Origin: UBA1847 sp942492205
GTDB taxonomy: Bacteria > Pseudomonadota > Gammaproteobacteria > Steroidobacterales > Woeseiaceae
Direction: 5' to 3'
Assembly (NCBI GenBank): GCA_942492205.1
Contig: CALODT010000001.1
Location: 62,001 to 126,000, forward strand
Length of the DNA stretch: 64,000 nucleotides
Shown here piece after piece: positions 9,125-18,449 of the stretch. Each line of letters opens with the position of its first letter. Within the stretch, counting starts at the first letter, position 1. The notes under the pieces are model-generated. The model was not told where the DNA came from and did not search any database. It worked only from the letters and a program-made list of their open reading frames with translations. The translations under genes were made by a program, and so were the position numbers.

Positions 9125-9871
9125 CTAGAGCACGAACGGCACCAGCCACCAGGTTCGTTTCTTGTACGAAGCCCACTCGGGGTAACGCGACATGCTGGCT
9201 TCTTTCATGATCATGTTCACGGCGAACAGCCCGAACCAGACCCACGCGAGTACGACAACCGGTAGCCAGTGCCAGACCATCATCGCGAAGCTGCCGTAGA
9301 TCATGATTTCGCCGAGGTAGTTTGGGTGGCGCACGAAACGGTGCATGCCGTCGGTGATGAGCCCTCGCTGTACACGCAGCGTGAAGTACTTCTGGGCGTC
9401 CGCCGCGATCATGATTGCACCGCCCACAATGCAAAGGCTTACGCACAGGCAATACCAGGCAGCATCGGGCAGCGGATAGTCGGGTTGCGATACCCCGGAT
9501 ATCAACAGCCATCCGAACACCCAGTACCAGCCGAGCACGCCCAGGAACGCGTTGATGCCACCACCAATCGTGATGCGTCGCTGCCAGTTCGGGTCGGGAA
9601 AAGCCACGTCCTTCAGGATCCACACAATGCCGTAGCTGCCGTGCATGGCGGTGTAGATCCACGCGCTGGTTGATGAATTGTCGTAATACGCCATCAACCC
9701 CAGCAGGAACACAAACGTTCCGGCCTTCTGGAAATTGATCACCCAGGCGAACTTCCAGGGCCGCGGTCCACCGAGGAAATCGTGCACCAGGTACTCACTG
9801 AAGTTACGCATCGCACGTGCCCAGCCTGGGGCTTCATAAGCTGGTGACGTATCTGCTGTCTGCGACGACAT
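9125..9871 (-). CDS. DUF1295/ICMT-like membrane methyltransferase or reductase family protein
   Basis: 248 residues with about five to six membrane helices. The C-terminal part carries the signature of the isoprenylcysteine methyltransferase / DUF1295 (steroid 5-alpha-reductase-like) fold: GLITDGMHRFVRHPNYLGE at about 170-188, where the RHPNY segment lines the cofactor pocket, followed by a conserved Glu and a SxRYPEWASYKKRTWWLVP tail. Bacterial members are mostly uncharacterised; SAM-dependent methylation and NADPH-dependent reduction are both known in the superfamily, and sequence alone does not decide. It overlaps the upstream YccF gene by one base (TAATG), which implies translational coupling. 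Confidence 0.75.
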   Translation of the reverse strand: MSSQTADTSPAYEAPGWARAMRNFSEYLVHDFLGGPRPWKFAWVINFQKAGTFVFLLGLMAYYDNSSTSAWIYTAMHGSYGIVWILKDVAFPDPNWQRRITIGGGINAFLGVLGWYWVFGWLLISGVSQPDYPLPDAAWYCLCVSLCIVGGAIMIAADAQKYFTLRVQRGLITDGMHRFVRHPNYLGEIMIYGSFAMMVWHWLPVVVLAWVWFGLFAVNMIMKEASMSRYPEWASYKKRTWWLVPFVL

Positions 9872-10245
9872 TACAGGTCCCTCATCACATGGCCAAACGG
9901 CAACAGCGCCAGCGGCACGAGCTTCATGTGTTGTGCTGCGACGGGGAGGCCAATAATAGTCAGCGCAAAGAACAGCGCGAGCAGCAGGTGCATGATGGCG
10001 AGTTCCAGCCCCGGCAGGATGATCCAGATGATGTTCATTATGAGTGCGACCGGACCGCCCGGCGGTTCAGTTTGCTGAACCTCTCGACCAAAAGGCGCGA
10101 GGACCCCACCGGCGAGCCTGAAACACATTAGACCGAACGGAATGCCTATGATCGTCAGGCACAACAAGATGCCGCCGAGCACGTAACCCAGGAAGATCAC
10201 GAAGCCACCAAATACGAAAAAGACAATATTGCCGAGCAACGTCAT
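9871..10245 (-). CDS. yccF: YccF domain membrane protein
   Basis: 124 residues, two hydrophobic halves. The sequence LGGILLCLTIIGIPFGLMCFRLAG followed by a second LFFALTIIGLPVAAQHMKL is the duplicated YccF (formerly DUF307) motif with its GIP/GLP turn. YccF proteins are small inner-membrane proteins of unknown biochemical role. Its stop shares a base with the start of the DUF1295-like gene (TAATG), so the two are probably one transcript. Confidence 0.85.
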   Translation of the reverse strand: MTLLGNIVFFVFGGFVIFLGYVLGGILLCLTIIGIPFGLMCFRLAGGVLAPFGREVQQTEPPGGPVALIMNIIWIILPGLELAIMHLLLALFFALTIIGLPVAAQHMKLVPLALLPFGHVMRDL

Positions 10246-10278
10246 AGCGAATACTGTGCCACGGCCGCAGCGCTCGCG

Positions 10279-11829
10279 CTAATCCACTTGCTGTTGCTCG
10301 TCCTGTTTTTCTTCTTCAGCCTGCGTTGCGTCCAGGTGTTCTTGCTGGTCGCCGTAATAGTCGTCGACGGCGTGTTCCGAGGACAAAGGGCTCAGATAGT
10401 GTTTATCCGTCATGCCCTCTTTGTTCAGCGCGAGGCCGGTCAGGCAGGCTTTAATAATGTGTGCGCTGTTGAGCGTGGTCTTGTAGGTCGGATCCAGCGC
10501 CGGGTGTAGTTCGACGAGGTCAAAGCTGACCACGTTCGACTCGGCGCAGAGTCGTCGAATGATCGTGATCGCTTCACGCATATTAATGCCGCCCGGAACC
10601 GGCGTGCCGGTCCCTGGCGTGAATGCCGGGTCGAGAACGTCGATGTCGAACGAGATATGCAGTTTGCGCCCTTCCTCGCTCGCTTCTGCAACAACACGAT
10701 CCAGCACCGCATCCCAGCCGCGTTTCTCAACTTCGGCCATCGTGTGGTAACGCATGCCGTTTTCGCGCATCCATTTGAACGCGGATTTACCCGGGCCGGA
10801 GGAGCGCAATCCAACCTGGATGTAGTCGGCTGCCCGCACATGGCCCTCGTTAATCAGGCGATAGACCGGGGCCCCGTGATCGATCAGGTGCGGACCGCCC
10901 CACCACGCGTCGTAGTGCGAATCAAAATGAATGACCGATACCTTTTCTTTGCCATAAACGTCAGCCAACGCCGCAACGTTCGGGTACTCCAGTGAATGAT
11001 CGCCACCGACGATAAACGGGATCGCGCCGGTCTCCGCGATTTCGCGTACGACTTCCCGAACGTGCTGCATTGAGCGCTCGGTACTGTCGTTGTCGATGGC
11101 AACGTCACCGTAGTCGACAATCTTCAGCACATCGCGGGGCTCAATCTGCACGTACTGATCCGAGCTGCCGATAGACCAGCCGAGCAAGCGCAGGTCGACG
11201 GTCGCTTGCGCACCTGAATCCCTCCAGCCGGAACCCATGTTCAGGGGAGCGCCGAGAATGGCAACGTCGACCTCACCAGCGATCAGGTCTTCCGGGGTCA
11301 GTGCAAGCGGGTGTCCGCCGAACGTCGGTGGTCCACCGCGACCATCGTAGCGCCCCAGTGGCAATGGTCCATCTTCCCGCTTCGGATCCATCGAGCGGGG
11401 CCGCCGGGCCTTCCAGGCGTTGAATTCCGGCGAATCGATATTGAATGGCACGTTCGGCGCATCACGACCCTCTTTGTAATGGTTGTGATCAAACACGTGC
11501 ATCATCGCCACGACCCAGGCCTTGGTTTGTTCCGGCGTGCGCTTTTCCAGTTCCTCGACAGTATCTTCCAGCGATCCGGTAAAAGTCCGCGCGTCGCCAC
11601 TGATCAGGAAGTCGATTTCCTCCGCTGCGAGCAGTGCGAGTTTCGGCATCACGCTTTCCGGCAGCTCGATGGCCTCTTTTTCCTCTTCGCGCTTGTCTAC
11701 CGTATCGAACGGATAAGAATCGTCACCGACAACGTGCTCGGGCGTCTCTACGATGTCGTTGGCCAGGGCTGTCGCCACGGTCATGGCTGCGCCGGCAAGA
11801 AGCAGCGCTTTAAGAAGATTGTTGAACAT
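10279..11829 (-). CDS. Exported ureohydrolase-fold protein (arginase/agmatinase family), metal site intact
   Basis: 516 residues from the ATG at 11829. An N-terminal signal peptide (FNNLLKALLLAGAA...ALA) sends it out of the cytoplasm, which is unusual for this superfamily. An N-terminal helical extension of about 150 residues precedes the ureohydrolase core. All metal-binding motifs are present: GGDHS, DSHYD and SFDIDVLDP, then a GTGTPVPGG loop as in agmatinase-like enzymes. A Glu/Gln-rich acidic tail ends the protein. The substrate is probably a guanidino or amidino compound; which one cannot be said. ATG 11829 has GGGACAAGG upstream and begins the textbook signal peptide; ATG 11859 (TAATG overlap with the upstream gene) is the alternative. 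It is the downstream partner of a degenerate paralogue. Confidence 0.82.
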   Translation of the reverse strand: MFNNLLKALLLAGAAMTVATALANDIVETPEHVVGDDSYPFDTVDKREEEKEAIELPESVMPKLALLAAEEIDFLISGDARTFTGSLEDTVEELEKRTPEQTKAWVVAMMHVFDHNHYKEGRDAPNVPFNIDSPEFNAWKARRPRSMDPKREDGPLPLGRYDGRGGPPTFGGHPLALTPEDLIAGEVDVAILGAPLNMGSGWRDSGAQATVDLRLLGWSIGSSDQYVQIEPRDVLKIVDYGDVAIDNDSTERSMQHVREVVREIAETGAIPFIVGGDHSLEYPNVAALADVYGKEKVSVIHFDSHYDAWWGGPHLIDHGAPVYRLINEGHVRAADYIQVGLRSSGPGKSAFKWMRENGMRYHTMAEVEKRGWDAVLDRVVAEASEEGRKLHISFDIDVLDPAFTPGTGTPVPGGINMREAITIIRRLCAESNVVSFDLVELHPALDPTYKTTLNSAHIIKACLTGLALNKEGMTDKHYLSPLSSEHAVDDYYGDQQEHLDATQAEEEKQDEQQQVD

Positions 11830-11858
11830 CGCCTTGTCCCAGTACTTGTTAGTGCGCA

Positions 11859-13226
11859 TTATCGTTGTCCGTGATCGAGAGCTAGCGGATGGACGTAGTC
11901 GGGTGCGAGTCCCGCCTTACGTACGGCAACACCAACAAGACAGGCGTTGAGCAGGGCGTTCGCATTGGTAACGGACAATGCGGAAAAATCCATCATTGGC
12001 GCCAGGTCGGTGATCTCAAATCCGACGATGTCTTTTGCCGCGCAAACATAGCGGATGGTCTGCGTGACTTCATCAACGCTCAAGCCATTGGCGGTTGCGC
12101 GACCGGCTGCGATGAGTTCTGCAGGATCAATAACACTGACATCGATAGAAACAAAAAATGAGTCGGGGCCCTTATCCACTTCGCGCAATACCCGTTTCAT
12201 AACGTCGGCGTAACCGCGCTTCTGAATCTCCGCCATCGTGTGGTAACGAACTTTTTCATCGCGTAATCGTTGCAGCGACTCGACGCTGACATCAGGGCCG
12301 CGGAGTCCCACCTGCACGGTCTGGCTGCCGACTACGATATCCTGATCCAGGAGCCTGAACAGCGCCTGCCGATCGGACAGCGTGTGGTCACTCTGGTGCT
12401 CGACATCCGGGTGCGCACTGAAGTGCAGCAGCCCGAAGGTGCCCGCTCCGTGTGCGTCAGCGATGCCCTTGACGCCCGGATACAGCATTGATGTATCACC
12501 ACCGACCAGCATCGGTATGGCGCCGGTCGCTGCGGTTTCAGAGACCATCTCGGCGACGTGCTGGACGGAGCGCTCGGTGCTTAGCCAATCGGTAGAGAGA
12601 TTGCCGTAATCGACGACCGACAAGACCTCGAGCGGGTGTAGAAGGGACTGCACGTCCGGCGTCGAAATCGTATCCAGGCCGCGCATGGCATCAGGGCTGG
12701 CGCCGGCATCACGTCGTCCGCTACTCATATTGTGCGGTACGCCCAGTATTGCGACATCTACTTTGCCGGCGACCAGGTCTTCCGGCCAGATGGCGACTTT
12801 GGCTCCGCCGAAAGTGGGTACGCCGGATTTCGGGTACAGATACCGGTGCACGCTAAACGGCCCATCCTCACGCTGCCGCTCGCGCAGCGGCTCGGGAGTT
12901 GGCAGGGTCCTGCCGTTAAAAGAATCGTCGGTCAGGTTGAGTGGCGCGGCGCCCATGTCCCGCGCCGGGTCGTAGCCCATTTGACTGGCGACAGATATCA
13001 GGTCGTTCACCAGGGTTCGCAAACCGTCGGCATCCCGTGAAGCGAGTTCATGCAGGAGCTGCTGTTCCGGAATGACTTTAAGTATTGCACCTGACTTGAT
13101 GAACTGCGTCTGTTCGTCGGTCAGTACGCTTACCTGGGCTTGCAATTCACTCGGTATCGACCATTCGGCATGAGTACTTTGAATGGCCAGAGACAGTAGT
13201 GCGAGGAGAAGTGTTGTTCTAAACAT
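11859..13226 (-). CDS. Exported ureohydrolase-fold paralogue with degraded metal site (likely pseudoenzyme)
   Basis: 455 residues with a signal peptide (MFRTTLLLALLSLAIQSTHA). It aligns along its length with the next gene downstream, including the helical N-terminal extension and the linker before the core (FGGxxxAxxPEDLxAGxVDVAILGxPxNM). The metal-binding motifs have decayed: GGDHS is GGDTS, the D(A/S)HxD segment is SAHPD, and SFDIDVLDP is SIDVSVIDP. Three of six expected ligands are therefore replaced (His to Thr, Asp to Ser, Asp to Ser). The reading frame is intact, so this looks like a retained inactive subunit or binding protein rather than a decaying gene. The stop overlaps the downstream gene's ATG at 11859 (TAATG). 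The start at 13226 has GGGAAG upstream. Confidence 0.8.
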   Translation of the reverse strand: MFRTTLLLALLSLAIQSTHAEWSIPSELQAQVSVLTDEQTQFIKSGAILKVIPEQQLLHELASRDADGLRTLVNDLISVASQMGYDPARDMGAAPLNLTDDSFNGRTLPTPEPLRERQREDGPFSVHRYLYPKSGVPTFGGAKVAIWPEDLVAGKVDVAILGVPHNMSSGRRDAGASPDAMRGLDTISTPDVQSLLHPLEVLSVVDYGNLSTDWLSTERSVQHVAEMVSETAATGAIPMLVGGDTSMLYPGVKGIADAHGAGTFGLLHFSAHPDVEHQSDHTLSDRQALFRLLDQDIVVGSQTVQVGLRGPDVSVESLQRLRDEKVRYHTMAEIQKRGYADVMKRVLREVDKGPDSFFVSIDVSVIDPAELIAAGRATANGLSVDEVTQTIRYVCAAKDIVGFEITDLAPMMDFSALSVTNANALLNACLVGVAVRKAGLAPDYVHPLALDHGQR

Positions 13227-13535
13227 CTTATTTTCTTCCCTGTCCTGATGCTTGGCATTAACGCATATTCCGCGGCCCTGCACCATGTGCCCCGGTCGGC
13301 GCAGCCGCATGAGATCGCTCGAAGTCGGGTGCATACGTAACGTAGTCGCAGCTCCCGGTGAAAATTTCGTGTGTTAGCCGTTCACCGCGTTCAATCCAGG
13401 CGATGGGCGTTCCGGTAACGCTTTGAGAAATTAAGCTTCAGGCGAAACAGCTCGCAGTGGAAAATCCCCGTGTCGGCGGTTCACCTCAATTCTGCGCTAT
13501 CCTTACACGACAAGAATCAGAACAAGGGGATGACG
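13227..13535. other. Divergent promoter region of ureohydrolase pair and flavoenzyme
   Basis: About 0.3 kb separate the two divergent transcription units. No gene is supported. Promoters for both directions must lie here, but no clear consensus boxes or operator palindrome can be pointed out. Confidence 0.35.
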
Positions 13536-15005
13536 ATGAATCGCAGGCATTTCATGCAGTCCGCTGTTGCCGCCGGGGTAGGCATGGCAATACCGCTCAG
13601 CGCCTTGACCGAGGTGAGGGACGCGGTTGCGGCGGTCACCGGCGCAGGCGCCGAAATTTCGATTGAAAAAGCGGCCGTCAAGGAGCTGTCCGACAGCCTT
13701 CGCGGCAACCTGCTGCTTCCCGGCAACGTGGGCTACGACGTTGCGCGCCGCGTTCTTAACCGCGGCATCGACAAGCACCCGGCACTGATCGTGCAACCGA
13801 CGGGCGCCAAAGATATTCAGAACGCGATTGATTTCGCACGAGAGCACCAGCTCTTGCTCGCCGTGAAATGTGGTGGTCACAGTTGGTCCGGCAAATCGAC
13901 CTGCGACGGTGGCATGCAGATTGACCTGTCGACGTTGCGCCATGCAAGAGTAAATACAAAAACGCGCCGCGCCTATGTCGCCGGCGGCAGCCTGCTTGGT
14001 GAACTTGATCGCGAATCAACCGCTCACGGCCTGGTCACGACGGCAGGCACGGTGTCGCACACCGGTGTGGGCGGGCTTACGCTCGGCGGTGGCTTCGGTC
14101 GTCTTGCGCGAAAATACGGGCTCGCACTCGACAATGTGGTCAGTCTCGACGTCGTTACCGCCGACGGTCAACTGCGCCATGCAAGCGCCGAGGAAAATCC
14201 TGACCTGTACTGGGCATTACGTGGCGGCGGTGGCAACTTCGGCGTAGTAACGTCGTTCGAGTTCCAGCTGCACCCGATGGACCGCCAGGTGATCGTCGGC
14301 GACATGGTCTTCCCGATGGCAAGCGCGCGGGACGTGCTCGCCTACTATGGAGAGCATGCCGCCGGTGCCCCTGACGAACTTTATTGGGACACGGGTATCG
14401 CGGCACAGCCGGGCGCCGAGCCCGTCGTGCTCTTCTATTTCTGCCATGCGGGGACCGCCTCGGAGCTGGAGGCCGTCCTCGAGCCGATTCGCAAGCTGAA
14501 ACCCGTGGCCGAGAACATCAGGCATGCGGATTACGTCGAGGTTCAACGGGAGTGGGATAATACGGATCCGCGCAATTCCGAGTACATGAAGGCCGGATTC
14601 GTCAATGAGAACCCGATGCAGCTGATCGACCGTATCGTCGACGGTTTCGAATCCCATGCCGGACGATCCACGACGATCTGGTGCCAGCAGTCCGGGGGCG
14701 CTATTGGCGACGTGCCGGTCGATGCGACGGCATTCGCACATCGGAAATCGGTCGGGAACTGGTTCGTCAACGCGAGTTACGATCCGGGCAAGGATCATGC
14801 CCTGCACAGTGCCTACGTCAAGGCGTACTGGAAGACGCTGGAACCGTTCACCGACGGCTGGTACACGAATGACGCGGCGGACGAGAACCAGCAGCAGTTG
14901 CACGCGAACTACCAGGGCAATTTCGCACGTCTGCAGCAGGTGAAGAGTCAGTACGACCCGGGCAATCTCTTCCGGCTCAACGCCAATATCGCACCGTCAG
15001 CCTGA
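13536..15005 (+). CDS. Tat-exported BBE-like FAD-linked oxidase
   Basis: 489 residues. The leader NRRHFMQSAVAAGVGMAIP has the twin Arg and FMQ pattern of a Tat signal, so the folded flavoprotein is exported. A PCMH-type FAD domain spans about 80-260: CGGHSW with the His that forms the 8-alpha-histidyl FAD link (about residue 115), GGLTLGGGFGRLARKYGL, and ALRGGGGNFGVVT. The BBE domain ends the protein with NYQGNFARLQQVKSQYDPGNLF. In bicovalent members a Cys follows KYGL(x)C; here it reads KYGLALDN, so only the His link is expected. Substrates of the family are alcohols, sugars or alkaloid-like amines; the one here is unknown. ATG 13536 lies 6 nt after AAGGGG; ATG 13530 is too close to it. Confidence 0.85.
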   Translation: MNRRHFMQSAVAAGVGMAIPLSALTEVRDAVAAVTGAGAEISIEKAAVKELSDSLRGNLLLPGNVGYDVARRVLNRGIDKHPALIVQPTGAKDIQNAIDFAREHQLLLAVKCGGHSWSGKSTCDGGMQIDLSTLRHARVNTKTRRAYVAGGSLLGELDRESTAHGLVTTAGTVSHTGVGGLTLGGGFGRLARKYGLALDNVVSLDVVTADGQLRHASAEENPDLYWALRGGGGNFGVVTSFEFQLHPMDRQVIVGDMVFPMASARDVLAYYGEHAAGAPDELYWDTGIAAQPGAEPVVLFYFCHAGTASELEAVLEPIRKLKPVAENIRHADYVEVQREWDNTDPRNSEYMKAGFVNENPMQLIDRIVDGFESHAGRSTTIWCQQSGGAIGDVPVDATAFAHRKSVGNWFVNASYDPGKDHALHSAYVKAYWKTLEPFTDGWYTNDAADENQQQLHANYQGNFARLQQVKSQYDPGNLFRLNANIAPSA

Positions 15006-15010
15006 GCGGG

Positions 15011-15114
15011 AGGCTAGTGGGGACATTCCTGATTTAAGACAGGCTAGTGGGGACATTCCTGATTTAACGCGTTAAATCAGGAATGTCCCCATTGGCAAAT
15101 CAGGAATGTCCCCG
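15011..15114. repeat. Cluster of GGGGACATTCC palindromic repeats between convergent genes
   Basis: Two direct copies of aggctagtGGGGACATTCC plus TGATTTAA start at 15011 and 15041. The second forms a perfect 44-bp palindrome (15048-15091) with the right arm, centred on AACGCGTT. A further inverted arm, AAATCAGGAATGTCCCC, lies at 15097-15113. The palindrome would fold into a 20-bp hairpin between the convergent flavoenzyme and djlA genes and could also stop transcription. Related copies lie at 7924, 23406 and 48755. Such arms resemble REP-type elements mobilised in trans by tyrosine (Y1/RAYT) transposases, but no transposase is in the window. Confidence 0.85.
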
Positions 15115-15129
15115 TTTCATTTGCCCACC

Positions 15130-15903
15130 TTATCTAACATCAGGTCGCGCGTTTTTGATCATGTCATAAGCGGCGTTGAGTTCTCGGGAACGTTCTTCGG
15201 CAACCGGGCGCATGCTTTCGGGTAGTCCTCGCGCCGCCAGCTTATCCGGGTGATTCTGGCTGATGAGCTTGCGATAGGCGCGCTTGATCTCGGCGGGCGT
15301 AGCGTCAGCTGTAACGCCGAGGGCCACATAGGCATCGGCAAGGCGGTCTTCCCGTGGTCGGCCGCCTGCGGTCGACGGCCCGCCCATCGCGGCGCGCAAC
15401 AGCGCCTCGAGTTGCGATACGTCTGCCTCCGTCAGGCCGAGCCGCTGCGCGATTCGTACGAGCATTGCGTGCTCAGCAGGATCGATCCGCCCGTCGGCCA
15501 CGACCGCCATGCATTGCAGCTGCAGGAACAGCTGCACCAGCGGCCCGCGACCGCGACTGATCAGTGCGAACCTGTCGACCGCTGCATCCAGGTCGAAACC
15601 GGCTTGCTTGCCCCGGTTGAAAGCCGCTTTTGCCTGCTCGCGCAACTCGCCTTGCAGCTTGAGCATGCCGAAAATCTGCTGCACGGCGTCAATTTCGTCA
15701 CGCGTTACGACTTTGTCTGCCTTGCATAGCGCGCCCATGATGGCGAAGGTCGAGTCGATCAGCTGTGACTGTGCGACACGCAGGCTGCCTACGATGAAGT
15801 GTCGTAATGCAAAGCCGGCTACATAGCCGACGAAACCGCCAATGATGAGGCCGGTAAAACCGCCGAATAACGCGCCGAGCAGGGCGCCGATGATGATGAG
15901 CAT
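15130..15903 (-). CDS. djlA: DjlA-type membrane-anchored J-domain co-chaperone
   Basis: 257 residues. An N-terminal Gly-rich hydrophobic stretch (about 2-36, GALLGALFGGFTGLIIGGFVG) forms the membrane anchor with glycine-zipper spacing typical of DjlA. A TerB-like all-helical domain follows (about 50-170, with ADKVVTRDEI and VADGRIDPAEH acidic loops), then a C-terminal J-domain (about 188-255) with the HPD tripeptide in ISQNHPDKLAARGLP. DjlA stimulates DnaK ATPase from the inner membrane. Its length and domain order match the family. It converges on the flavoenzyme gene across the palindromic repeat cluster. Confidence 0.92.
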   Translation of the reverse strand: MLIIIGALLGALFGGFTGLIIGGFVGYVAGFALRHFIVGSLRVAQSQLIDSTFAIMGALCKADKVVTRDEIDAVQQIFGMLKLQGELREQAKAAFNRGKQAGFDLDAAVDRFALISRGRGPLVQLFLQLQCMAVVADGRIDPAEHAMLVRIAQRLGLTEADVSQLEALLRAAMGGPSTAGGRPREDRLADAYVALGVTADATPAEIKRAYRKLISQNHPDKLAARGLPESMRPVAEERSRELNAAYDMIKNARPDVR

Positions 15904-16514
15904 GTGCGTAGTCTAACAATGAATTTCGTCGTCATTGCTGTCCCGCCAATTATCGAGCTGCATTGTCGACGCCCGGTAATCCGGCTCGGACCGCAATAAA
16001 CGCGTCACGCCTGCGGCGCCCCTATGCTGCGCTATTCGGCACAGCGGACTACTGCAGGATCATTCTGTTTGAGTTCGGGTGCCGTGTTGGCGCTTGCGTG
16101 TCGCTCGTCACCAGGCAGCAGGTAAGCGTCGAGACGCACAATCGCCTTGAGTGCGGCGTTTAATATTTCAGTCTGTGTCGTCGAAGCGAGTGTCCGGCTA
16201 TCGGGTTGTTCTTCTGAATGGTTCTTTACGCCGTCGACTTGACAATAAAAGACCGTGTACGCCCGGACACCAGTGCACGCCTTGCACCGACCCTGCATTT
16301 CATGCGCGATATGCGGTCGATTGTTACCAGGCTTCTCAAAACTGTCCGGCAGGCGGTCATCTATGACATACTGCCGTGGATTGCTATTGCTATTGTATCC
16401 GTTGCTCCAAGGTACCCGAACAACAAGTATGGCGATTAGCGCAGCTTGCCTTGATCCTTGTCTGGACGAGCAGGCACAACAAAAACAATCAGCCGCTCAC
16501 CAGGGATGGACTTC
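15904..16514. other. Intergenic, no gene recognised
   Basis: About 0.6 kb upstream of the giant surface protein gene. Several short frames overlap on both strands (for example around 16032-16298 and 16151-16439), but none has both a ribosome site and recognisable content. The region may include a long leader of the surface protein gene; I see no riboswitch-like structure. Confidence 0.35.
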
Positions 16515-18449
16515 ATGACTACACCTTTACGCATTGCACTTCTGCTGTGTCTGACTTTTCTGCTGACGGCTGCTGCATCCGCACAGGACTCGCTGACCAT
16601 CGGCGCCAACGTCAACATGGTCTCGGGCGGATCGTTTCCGAACGGCGACCCGTACCAGCGCCAGCAGAACGAGCCGTCGGTGGCGTTTTCGAGTCGAAAC
16701 AGCCTGCACCTGCTGGCGGGCGCCAATGACTACCGCGCCGTCGACGTACCCGGTTTGCCCGGCGGACGTGAGACCGGTGACTCCTGGCTGAGCTACTTCT
16801 GGTCGACCAACGGTGGGGCGACCTGGAAGTCGACGCTGATTCCCGGCTATCCGCAGGATCCGGACTGCCAGGGTCCCAATCCGCCCACCCTCTGCGGCTA
16901 CGCGGCGGGCGCCGATCCGGTGGTGCGCGCCGGCGTCAACGGCATGTTCTACTACTCAGGGATAGTCTTCGAGCGTGGCGACCCGTCGCGCAGTGCGATA
17001 TTTGTATCTCGCTTCATCGATCTCAACAACGACGAGGGCGGCGATCCGATTCGCTTCCTCGACACGACGATCATCGACGCCAACAACGATGGCGTGGTGT
17101 TCCTCGACAAATCCTGGATCGGCGTCGACATCCCGCGCCCAATCAACACCGAGTCAGACACGTTCTCCGTATTGCAGAGTGACGGATCTCCAGTCAATCA
17201 AACGGTCGCCTGCGGCAACATCTACGTGGGCTACGCTGCGATCGGGGGCGAAGGGCAGGACCTGCGTTCCGAGATCCGCATGGCGACCTCTCTCGACTGC
17301 GGCAACAGCTGGGCTATTCAGCCGGTCAGTGAGCCGGACACGCTTAACCAGGGCGCCAATATCGCCATAAATCCTAATAACGGCGACCTGCACGTCGTCT
17401 GGCGCCGCTTCGATACCGTGGAAAGCTTTCTCGGCATTTCTCCGACCGGCTGCCCGGCGAGCCCCGCGTCCTGGAAGGTCAACAGCGACTGGCCGGTCTC
17501 CTCGATCGAATTGGAAGGGACTACCTACTCGATCGCACAGGCACAGGATCTGCTAGGTACCAAACACCGCGGCGATGAATCGATCAAGCTGGCCTACGAA
17601 GTGATCGCCGCCAAGCTCAATGTGCTCACCGGCGGTGGCGACCCGGTGGATGGATTCAATCCGTGGCTATGGGCGCAGGATCTCACCGGTCTCATCGCCG
17701 ATGCCGAGGCCTGGTTTGTCGATAATGAGATCGGCTCCGATCCGAAGCAACAGGCCAAGAAAGCCGGCCAGAACATCAAGAAAAATATCCAGGCGATCCT
17801 GCAGGGCTCGGGAAGCTGTTCGGGTGAGGGCAGCGGCACTGCCGCGGGTACAACCGGCGAGACCAACGCGATTATCATCGCCAGTTCCGACGACGGCGGC
17901 GCTACCTTCAGCGCGCCGACCGTGATCAACGAGTCAACGACTTTCGATCAGGGCAGCACGCGGTTTTCTTTCCGCACCACGGCATACCCAACGGTAGCGG
18001 CGGACGCCGGTGGTCGCATCTACGTAGCGTGGGCCGCACGCGGCTTCGCGACGATTGGCAACGTCCCTTCTGACGTGGACGCACGCATCGTCATGTCGAC
18101 GTCGATGTCGCCGACAGATGACACAAGCTGGAGCGAACCGTACGCCGTCGATGAGCCCAACCGCGAAGGGCACCAGATCAAGCCGTCGATGTTGTTCGCA
18201 GGCGGACAGTTGATGCTGGTCTATTACGACTTCCGTCAGGATGTTTCCGGCCTCTTTGAGGGCTTTGTGGTCGACCTGCCGGAGCCCGATCGGCTGCGAC
18301 ACTCGGTGGACGTTCGCGTCGCGACAGCGATTCCGGTTCCCGGCATCGAGCCGGTGTTTACCGACTACACCCTGCTCAGCGAACCCCAAACCCTCGAACT
18401 CCGCGTCGCGCTACACTTTTATCGCCTACGGCGACGCGTCCAGCGTTGA
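16515..18449 (+). pseudogene. Giant surface protein, N-terminal part (sialidase-like), ends at a frameshift
   Basis: The signal peptide (TTPLRIALLLCLTFLLTAAASA) is followed by a region resembling sialidase/BNR proteins. There are Asp-box-like STNGGATW near residue 100 and SSDDGGATFSAP near 460, and QNEPSVAFSSRN at the start of the mature chain. The genuine sequence runs to about base 18410 (ELRVA). From there this frame gives 12 unrelated residues and stops, while the continuation (YTFIAYGDASS) is in the next frame from 18412. Removing base 18411 restores a single protein of about 2,035 residues. ATG 16515 begins the signal peptide, with AGGGATGG upstream; ATG 16506 is the alternative. The likely role is cell-surface or secreted glycan interaction; the catalytic residues of true sialidases are not evident. 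Confidence 0.72.
18411..18411 (+). other. Probable +1 insertion causing the frameshift
   Basis: The frame 16515-18410 ends ...ctc cgc gtc gcg, then one extra c, then tac act ttt atc gcc. Skipping that base gives ELRVAYTFIAYGDASS with no loss of sequence sense on either side. No slippery heptamer or downstream pseudoknot is evident, which argues for a mutation or assembly error over programmed frameshifting. The exact base could lie a few positions either side. Confidence 0.65.

Noticed and set aside
18380..18420. Programmed ribosomal frameshift
   Set aside because: No slippery heptamer or convincing downstream structure; an inserted base explains it more simply.
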